DNA of 8,684 nucleotides from Dysgonamonadaceae bacterium (GTDB lineage: Bacteria; Bacteroidota; Bacteroidia; Bacteroidales; Azobacteroidaceae), in NCBI GenBank assembly GCA_031287395.1, contig JAITTA010000177.1, forward strand, positions 1 to 8,684, written 5' to 3'. Positions 1 through 5,940 of the stretch are shown in pieces. Below the pieces are notes generated by a model, which had not been told where the DNA came from, made no database searches, and worked only from the letters and a program-made list of their open reading frames with translations. The translations under genes and the position numbers were made by a program. Each line of letters begins with the position of its first letter. Within the stretch, counting starts at the first letter, position 1.

Positions 1-1
1 C

Positions 2-817
2 GGTTTCAAAATTCAGTTTAAATGCGATTTCGGAAATGGTTAGATCTGTGGTATCCAGCAACTCTTTTGAGCGAAGGAATTTTAAGTTCAACAAATATCG
101 TGCAGGGGAAACACCAGCATACAGTTTAAACATTTTTCTGAACCAGGAATAACTGACACCCAGTTTTTCAGCAATTTTTTTGGGAGAGATACCATCATTC
201 TCTATCTCCTGCTTCATAATGTTTCTCGCATGATCTATCTTATTTATGACGAAAGAATCGGTAAATTTAAGGTTCTTATGAATGTAAAACACAGAACCGA
301 GAATATACAGTACGATACTGGAGATTAATTGTTGATATCCGCTCCTTTCTTCCAAGGCATAATTTGTAATGTCTTCGTACAAACCGATGATAGTAGAATT
401 AAACCCCAGATGAAATACCGGAGATTTTGGTGTAAAAAAATTATTTTCAATCCTTTTATCAATATGAAGACCTTTAAATCCGACCCAATATTCAAACCAA
501 CCGGTATTTTTATCCGGTTCGTAGGTATGCCATTCGTTTGGAAAAAGCAATATCATTGTTCCGGCATCAATACGCTGTCTTTTGCAGGATTTGGATTCAA
601 AATATCCTCCTCCTTTCGAAATGTAAATCAACGCGTATTCCTTCAATATTCTTCCGTATTCCGGATTAAAAATGTGAGATTTCGGATGTTGAGAAGACGG
701 ATATGAACTCTTTGGCGGAATTAATTGACTGCCGATAGTCGTCACGACAATTCCCCATTTTTCATCATTGTTGCTTATACTAAAGTATTTAATATTGCGA
801 TTTTCAGGTGTGTTCAT
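2..817 (-). CDS. AraC-family transcriptional regulator (3' end cut by window edge)
   Basis: DNA-binding regulator, probably the ligand-responsive activator of the divergent SusC/SusD/rhamnosidase operon. Reading the minus strand from the ATG at 817 gives 272 uninterrupted residues up to the left edge. Residues about 25-115 look like the cupin-type ligand-binding domain of AraC proteins: a glycine-rich strand (SKGGGYFESK, about 68-77), then DAGTMILLFPNEWHTYEPD with the typical Pro...His...Tyr pattern (about 84-102), then GWFEYWVGFKG (106-116). Residues about 190-272 are the AraC/XylS double helix-turn-helix: first HTH SPKKIAEKLGVSYSWFRKMF (211-230), linker GVSPARYLLNLKFLRSKELL, and the start of the second HTH, LTISEIAFKLNFET (259-272). 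The usual second recognition helix and conserved tail (about 25 residues) lie outside the window. Family membership is clear. The inducer is unknown; rhamnose or a rhamnoside is an inference from the neighbouring enzyme. No good start lies upstream of 817 and the leader is A/T-rich without a clear ribosome binding site. Confidence 0.93.
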   Translation of the reverse strand, partial: MNTPENRNIKYFSISNNDEKWGIVVTTIGSQLIPPKSSYPSSQHPKSHIFNPEYGRILKEYALIYISKGGGYFESKSCKRQRIDAGTMILLFPNEWHTYEPDKNTGWFEYWVGFKGLHIDKRIENNFFTPKSPVFHLGFNSTIIGLYEDITNYALEERSGYQQLISSIVLYILGSVFYIHKNLKFTDSFVINKIDHARNIMKQEIENDGISPKKIAEKLGVSYSWFRKMFKLYAGVSPARYLLNLKFLRSKELLDTTDLTISEIAFKLNFET

Positions 818-969
818 GTTTATATATTTAGAATTACAGAATAAAATTAATAAAATTATATCATAATATTGTAAAGTAACAGGATAAATTATGAAAAAAA
901 GAAGACCGGATATCAGCATGTATGCGACTTTTCCAGTCTTTGAAATCACAGAAATACGATTAAAATACC

Positions 970-983
970 CAATAAACAAAATT
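970..983 (+). repeat. Direct repeat copy 1 (14 bp)
   Basis: First copy of CAATAAACAAAATT. Similarity outside the 14 bp is poor, so the repeat unit has sharp edges. Confidence 0.8.
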
Positions 984-990
984 AATAATT

Positions 991-1004
991 CAATAAACAA
1001 AATT
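991..1004 (+). repeat. Direct repeat copy 2 (14 bp)
   Basis: Second, identical copy of CAATAAACAAAATT, the promoter-proximal one for the SusC-like gene. Confidence 0.8.
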
Positions 1005-1026
1005 TACTTAAACTCAATACAAAGGT

Positions 1027-4000
1027 ATGAAAAATACTTCTCAAGCAAATGTGGAAAAGAGCAGGATCTCTACCATATTTTTAATTTTTTTATTTTCTTT
1101 TATAGTCATTGGACAAATTCATTCACAAAATCAGCAAATAAAACCTGATGGAAATACAAAATTAGTGTCCGGCTTAATAAAAGATGTCAACAATGAACCC
1201 ATTATCGGAGCCAACATCACAGTAAAAAGAACTTCAAAAGGGATTGTCTCGGATGCTGACGGTAAATTTTCCGTGGCCGTCCTGGATGATGATATCCTGT
1301 TAATAACCTACATCGGTTATGTAACACAAGAAGTGAAAATAGACAAAAGAAGTTCCGTGGAAATTATCCTGCAAGAGGATACTAAACTTCTCAACGAAGT
1401 TGTTGTGATAGGTTACGGTACGGTTAAAAGAAAAGATTTTACCGGTTCGGTAAGTTCGGTTAAACTTGAAAATTCTCCCGTAGCGCTTTCTCCTAACCTG
1501 AATGTACTGGAATCTTTGAAAGGAAATGTCTCAGGATTGAATGTAGGTGCGACTAATAAAGCAGGAGAAGGCCCGAATATCCTCATCCGTGGACAAAACT
1601 CAATCAGTGGTTCGAATAGTCCTTTGATTGTCCTTGATGGTGTCGTTTATTTAGGGAGCATCAGGGATATAAATCCAAATGATATTGCCACCGTTGACGT
1701 TTTAAAAGATGCTACATCTGCAGCCGCTTACGGATCGCGGTCTGCCAATGGGGTAATTGCCATTACTACCAAAAAAGGTTCTTCAGATAAACCTATAATT
1801 ACATTCAATGCAAATTTAGCGGCTCAAACCTGGCAAAACAAACCGGAGCCAATGAATGGAGAGCAATGGTTCGCTTCTGTAAATGCCCGTAACGGATATC
1901 AGGAAGGGGCAACAAATTGGTTGAAAAGAGGAGAAATCATGAACAGAGAAAACGGCACGACTACCGATTGGCTGGATGTAGCTACCCGTACAGGATATGT
2001 ACAAGATTATCAGACGGCCGTTTCAGGAGCCGCACCGAAGGTTAATTATTATCTGTCAGCCGCATATTCGGAAAACAAAGGAATAGTCAAAGGAGATGAT
2101 TTTAATCGTATTTCCTTATTAGGAAAACTCAAAACAGATATTACCAGTTGGTTGGAAGCCGGCGTGGATGCCGCTTTTTCAAAAGTTGATTATTCGGGTT
2201 ATGCAGCTAATATCAAAGAAGCGCTCCAAATGTCTCCTTATGGAGTGAATTACAGGGATGTGGAAAATAAACTGTTGGAAAAATATCCGGCAGTACAGTC
2301 AAACGTACACCCATTGTGGGGAGTAAATGATGGAACCAGAGAGAATTCCGACATCAGAAACAATTTTCGTTTGGGAGCCAATATTTTAGTGAAAGTACCT
2401 TGGATAAAAGGCCTGACTTATCGTTTCAATTATATGGCCAACTGGGAACAAACAACTTCAAGTAGTTTTGTTACAGAAAGATTCTATGTTAGAGAAGGTG
2501 AATACGATAATCTTAGCCGTTATACTCCTGCTGCTTATGAATCCTTACTGAGCCTTGCGAATGGGAATGTCGTCAACACTAAAGTCCGCAGTTATGTAAT
2601 GGATAATATTATCAATTATTCAAATAATTTCGAAAAACACAGCATGGAGATAACCCTCGTTGCTACGCGTGATTTACGCAAATTAGAGAGAATAACTTCA
2701 ACAGGAAAAGATTTCACTTCCAATGGTAATACGGCTTTGGGTATTTTCGGATTGAATAAAGCGACGACACAAACCGTTAATCAAAACAATGACAGACGAG
2801 CCAATGTCGGTTACATGGCACGCGCGAGCTATTCTTATAATGATAAATACTATGTGACCGGGTCATACCGTCGGGACGGCGCTTCTGTCTTCGGGGCTAA
2901 TAGTAAATGGGGAAATTTCAGCGCTCTGGGTTTGGCCTGGCGCATCTCAAAAGAAAATTTCCTGAATGAATCAGAATTACTCGATGACCTGAAATTAAAA
3001 GCATCATGGGGACAGAATGGGAATCAGGGAATCAGTCCTTATGCTACTCTTTCTACCATTAGCAATGGCCAGTCCGGAGGTATCAGGTATCAGTTCAGCG
3101 ATACAAAAGATAAAATTTATTATGGCCTTTACCAGAATGCTTTAGGTAATAATGATCTGGGATGGGAAAGCACAGCGTCCTATAATTTCGGATTGGAATC
3201 TTCCCTGTTCAACAGACGTTTGAACCTGGATGTTGATCTTTATACCTCAAAAACCACCGACCAGTTGTTTACCCGTAATATTCCGGTGATGACCGGTTTT
3301 AAAACCATCAAAACATCTATGGGACAAGTAGACAATAAAGGGATTGAAATAACCTTGCGTACGGTAAATGTCGAGAATAAGGACTGGAGATGGAACACCG
3401 CAGTCACATTCTGGAAGAATAATAATAAATTGGCTAAACTTTACGGAGAAGACCTGGACAAAGACGGAAAGGAAGACGATGACATTTCCAACTCTTTATT
3501 TATCGGAAAATCACTTGGCGCAATTTACGGATACAAACAAATCGGCATTGTACAGGAAGATGATACGGAATATATCAAGCTTACGGGTTCTAAGCCGGGA
3601 GCTCCCAAATATGAGGATATCGACGGTACTCCAGGGATCTCTGCAACCGACAGGCAAATACTTGGTTATAACAAAGAAAATTTCAGATTGAGTCTGAGTA
3701 ATACCGTCAATTATAAAGACTTTGAGTTGTATGTAATGATTGCCGGAACGTTTGCAGGGAATGATCATTACCTCAAATCAAACATAGGAGCGTATCAGAC
3801 AATAACCGGACGCTTTAATGATAATGGAATCTATATCAATCACTGGACTCCCGAAAACAGGAGTAATACACATCCGAGTATTACGTTTGCCGGTGACGGA
3901 GGCCGTTTTTTAGGATTACAATCCAGAGAATTTGTCAGATTACAAGATGTCACTTTATCTTATACATTTCGTCAGTCCTGGATGAAAGATGCCTTTATCC

Positions 4001-4146
4001 GTTCATTGAAAGTCTTCTGCACTGGAAAAAACCTGTTGACAATAACGGATTGGGAAGGCGGTGACCCTGAAACAGGAGCTGGGGTATTGGGCAATACTTT
4101 TCCTGTGGCAACTTCGATTTCGTTTGGTATAAATGTTAGTTTTTAA
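1027..4146 (+). CDS. SusC/RagA family TonB-dependent outer-membrane transporter
   Basis: A 1039-residue outer-membrane beta-barrel, a normal length for SusC-like proteins, that would import the glycan held by its SusD partner using TonB energy. The start at 1027 is the first ATG after an in-frame stop at 1009-1011. A basic n-region and hydrophobic stretch (ISTIFLIFLFSFIVIG, about 14-29) form a Sec signal peptide, probably cleaved near residues 33-34 (IHSQ). Residues about 46-118 are the carboxypeptidase-regulatory-like N-terminal domain (VSGLIKDVNNEPIIGANITV, SDADGKFSV, ITYIGYVTQEV). The family signature LNEVVVIGYGTVKRKDFTGS follows at 122-141. The plug domain spans about 140-250, with ILIRGQNSISGSNSPLIVLDG (185-205, shown as its conserved core) and DATSAAAYGSRSANGVIAIT (228-247). 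The rest is barrel, ending in aromatic Phe after SFGINVSF. A DxDxDGxxD-like loop at 809-817 may bind calcium. The substrate cannot be told from the transporter. It is first in a three-gene operon. Confidence 0.97.
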   Translation: MKNTSQANVEKSRISTIFLIFLFSFIVIGQIHSQNQQIKPDGNTKLVSGLIKDVNNEPIIGANITVKRTSKGIVSDADGKFSVAVLDDDILLITYIGYVTQEVKIDKRSSVEIILQEDTKLLNEVVVIGYGTVKRKDFTGSVSSVKLENSPVALSPNLNVLESLKGNVSGLNVGATNKAGEGPNILIRGQNSISGSNSPLIVLDGVVYLGSIRDINPNDIATVDVLKDATSAAAYGSRSANGVIAITTKKGSSDKPIITFNANLAAQTWQNKPEPMNGEQWFASVNARNGYQEGATNWLKRGEIMNRENGTTTDWLDVATRTGYVQDYQTAVSGAAPKVNYYLSAAYSENKGIVKGDDFNRISLLGKLKTDITSWLEAGVDAAFSKVDYSGYAANIKEALQMSPYGVNYRDVENKLLEKYPAVQSNVHPLWGVNDGTRENSDIRNNFRLGANILVKVPWIKGLTYRFNYMANWEQTTSSSFVTERFYVREGEYDNLSRYTPAAYESLLSLANGNVVNTKVRSYVMDNIINYSNNFEKHSMEITLVATRDLRKLERITSTGKDFTSNGNTALGIFGLNKATTQTVNQNNDRRANVGYMARASYSYNDKYYVTGSYRRDGASVFGANSKWGNFSALGLAWRISKENFLNESELLDDLKLKASWGQNGNQGISPYATLSTISNGQSGGIRYQFSDTKDKIYYGLYQNALGNNDLGWESTASYNFGLESSLFNRRLNLDVDLYTSKTTDQLFTRNIPVMTGFKTIKTSMGQVDNKGIEITLRTVNVENKDWRWNTAVTFWKNNNKLAKLYGEDLDKDGKEDDDISNSLFIGKSLGAIYGYKQIGIVQEDDTEYIKLTGSKPGAPKYEDIDGTPGISATDRQILGYNKENFRLSLSNTVNYKDFELYVMIAGTFAGNDHYLKSNIGAYQTITGRFNDNGIYINHWTPENRSNTHPSITFAGDGGRFLGLQSREFVRLQDVTLSYTFRQSWMKDAFIRSLKVFCTGKNLLTITDWEGGDPETGAGVLGNTFPVATSISFGINVSF

Positions 4147-4177
4147 TATTATAAAATAAGAAAAAATTTATGTACAT

Positions 4178-5932
4178 ATGAAAAATAAGAATATATATCG
4201 GATTTTATTTGTTTCCATTTGCGTTTGTTTATGGGGATGTGATGATGAATCATTTCTAGCTGAGAAACCGGAAACATTTTATACTACGGAAAACGCCTTT
4301 TCTACTGCAGGCCAGGTCGATCAAGCTCTTATTGCAGTTTATAGTCAGGTCAAGGACCTTGTGGCAAATCCGGGTAACGAATCATGGATCAGGACACTCC
4401 GTTTTAATGGAACAGACATGTATGATGTAGCCAATATCAGGCGTAGCGATATTTTTAATGATTACGGAATAATAAATCCTAATCATACTAGTTTTTATAA
4501 CGCATACAGTACCTTTTATCAATTGATAGCAAAAATGAACATGGCGATTCAAGCGGCAGATTTACCGGACATCAGTTGGGGAAGTGAGAAAGATAAGGCT
4601 TATGTAATAGCTCAGGCAAAATTTTTCCGTGCTTTCGGATATAGAAATCTAGGTGAATTATTCGGAGGAGTCCCTTTAGTTGCAGAAGTAATCAATACCC
4701 CACGTTACAATTTCAAACGTTCGACCCGGGTGGAAACTTACCAGTTTGCAATCGATGATCTGGAAAGTTCTTACATGGACCTGCCCGAAACAACCCCTTC
4801 CGGGGGACGTATCGTAAGAGGCGCTGCCCAACACTACCTGAGCGAGTTGTACCTTGCAAAAGGAATACAACTGGAAATGGATGGTCATGTTGCCGACGCA
4901 AAAACAGCATACAATAAATCTATTGAATATGCTAATGCTGTCATAGACGGATCTGTTTATTCATTGATGACTTCACGGTTCGGAACAAGAAAAACACAGA
5001 ATCCGGTTTTTTATTACGATGCGGCAAAGAAATTATCTTATGAAACCGTGATCGGTGTTACTCCCGGAAATGTTTACTGGGATTTATTTCAGGAAGGGAA
5101 TACCAATTACCAGGACGGAAATAAGGAGTGCATTTGGGCTTTACAAATTGATTTTGCTGCTTACAAAGCAGAAGATTCCAGATCCAAACTTGCTTATCCG
5201 AGATCTTACGGACCTGTATTCAGAGATGGAGTAACAAACCACCTGCAGGGATTGCTGGAAGATGTCGGAGGACGTGGAGTATCGTTTTTGATGCCGACCA
5301 TGTACACCAGAGATCTTATTTACGAAGGGAAATGGGCTAAGGATATGCGGAATTCCGAAGCTGTTTTTCGTCGTATATTTTTAGGTAATAAAACAACCTC
5401 GGTTTACTATGGAAAGATTGTTCCCTGGGATGAAATGTATGCCAACCAGAATTCCATGAGCCTTTGTTATCCGATCTCCTGTAAAATTGCCACAGATATA
5501 TTTACCGGTATCGATTTAGGTGAAGATCGCAGTAATTTGTTTAGAGATGAATACATGATCCGTCTTCCCGAAACGATTTTACTCCGGGCTGAAGCAAAGA
5601 TGAGAAATGGGAATTCGGCTGGCGCTGCCGCAGACATCAATCTTTTGAGAAACCGGGCTCAATGTGAATATCTCGTGACTCCTGCGGATGTCAATACAGA
5701 TCTTATTCTCGATGAACGTGCCCGTGAACTGGTTTATGAAGAATGGAGATGGAATACGCTTTTGCGTATGGGCGGAACGGTTGCAACGGATCGTATCAAA
5801 GAATATGCTTATTGGCCGGAAGCAAAAGCGACCCTGAACTTTAAATTCAATTTGTGGCCTATACCACAAACAGTAATCGATACAAATAAAGATGAACTCC
5901 TGGAACAAAATTGTGAATGGGGTACCAGATAA
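4178..5932 (+). CDS. SusD/RagB family surface glycan-binding lipoprotein
   Basis: The 584-residue partner of the SusC-like transporter; it forms the lid over the barrel and binds the glycan at the cell surface. The N-terminus is a lipoprotein signal peptide ending in LWGC, with the lipidated cysteine at residue 21 followed by DDE, acidic residues like those that direct Bacteroidota lipoproteins to the cell surface. SusD family hallmarks are all present: NAFSTAGQVDQALIAVYSQV (39-58), QAKFFRAFGYRNLGELFGGV (146-165), the tetratricopeptide-like helices around 215-255, LLRAEAKMRNGNSAGAAADI (468-487), LDERARELVYEEWRWNTLLR (511-530), and the C-terminal LWPIPQTVIDTN with a terminal QNCEWGTR in place of the usual QNPGY-type ending. 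The gene starts 31 bp after the susC stop behind an A-rich leader without a Shine-Dalgarno sequence. It is intact. Ligand residues cannot be assigned from sequence alone. Confidence 0.96.
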   Translation: MKNKNIYRILFVSICVCLWGCDDESFLAEKPETFYTTENAFSTAGQVDQALIAVYSQVKDLVANPGNESWIRTLRFNGTDMYDVANIRRSDIFNDYGIINPNHTSFYNAYSTFYQLIAKMNMAIQAADLPDISWGSEKDKAYVIAQAKFFRAFGYRNLGELFGGVPLVAEVINTPRYNFKRSTRVETYQFAIDDLESSYMDLPETTPSGGRIVRGAAQHYLSELYLAKGIQLEMDGHVADAKTAYNKSIEYANAVIDGSVYSLMTSRFGTRKTQNPVFYYDAAKKLSYETVIGVTPGNVYWDLFQEGNTNYQDGNKECIWALQIDFAAYKAEDSRSKLAYPRSYGPVFRDGVTNHLQGLLEDVGGRGVSFLMPTMYTRDLIYEGKWAKDMRNSEAVFRRIFLGNKTTSVYYGKIVPWDEMYANQNSMSLCYPISCKIATDIFTGIDLGEDRSNLFRDEYMIRLPETILLRAEAKMRNGNSAGAAADINLLRNRAQCEYLVTPADVNTDLILDERARELVYEEWRWNTLLRMGGTVATDRIKEYAYWPEAKATLNFKFNLWPIPQTVIDTNKDELLEQNCEWGTR

Positions 5933-5940
5933 GTGTTATT

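Larger units (their letters stand above)
970..1004. promoter_or_regulatory. Candidate AraC-type operator: two direct repeats 21 bp apart
   Basis: CAATAAACAAAATT occurs twice without mismatch, at 970-983 and 991-1004, so the two copies are exactly 21 bp (two helical turns) apart on the same face of the DNA. AraC-family proteins such as AraC itself bind direct-repeat half-sites with this sort of spacing, usually next to or overlapping the -35 region of the regulated promoter. The site lies between an AraC-family gene and the operon it most probably controls, 22 bp before the susC-like start codon. The repeat is seen directly; its identity as the operator is an inference. Because the region is A/T-rich, chance repetition is not excluded but is unlikely at this length. 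Confidence 0.5.
818..1026. promoter_or_regulatory. Divergent intergenic regulatory region
   Basis: This stretch of 209 bases separates the AraC-family gene (minus) from the susC-like gene (plus) and must hold both promoters unless one lies inside a gene. It is strongly A/T-rich, with short tandem repeats near the regulator start (AATAAAATTA twice, 840-849 and 849-858). I found no convincing plus-strand Bacteroidota promoter of the form TTTG, about 19-21 bp, TAnnTTTG. The nearest -7-like string is AGTCTTTG at 935-942, with no -33 partner. On the minus strand a perfect TAATTTTG sits at 984-977 but lacks a properly spaced -33. An 85-codon plus-strand frame opening at 891 runs into susC out of frame and does not look coding. 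Confidence 0.6.

Noticed and set aside
329..706. A 125-codon plus-strand open frame
   Set aside because: It is antisense to the AraC-family gene, whose own frame is continuous and has clear domain motifs.
840..858. Tandem AATAAAATTA repeat near the regulator start
   Set aside because: Low-complexity A/T sequence with a 9-bp period; too simple to be called an operator.
891..1148. An 85-codon plus-strand open frame beginning in the intergenic region
   Set aside because: It crosses the 14-bp repeats and overlaps the susC start out of frame; its composition is that of A/T-rich noncoding DNA followed by the shifted signal-peptide region of susC. No family resemblance.
1027..4146. Possible frameshift or truncation in the SusC-like gene
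   Set aside because: All domains from signal peptide to the terminal Phe are present in one frame at a normal family length.
4170..4181. A three-codon mini-frame (ATG TAC ATA TGA) whose stop overlaps the susD start as ATGA
   Set aside because: Layout is like a coupling leader peptide, but the sequence is very A/T-rich and such short frames arise easily by chance; no other support.
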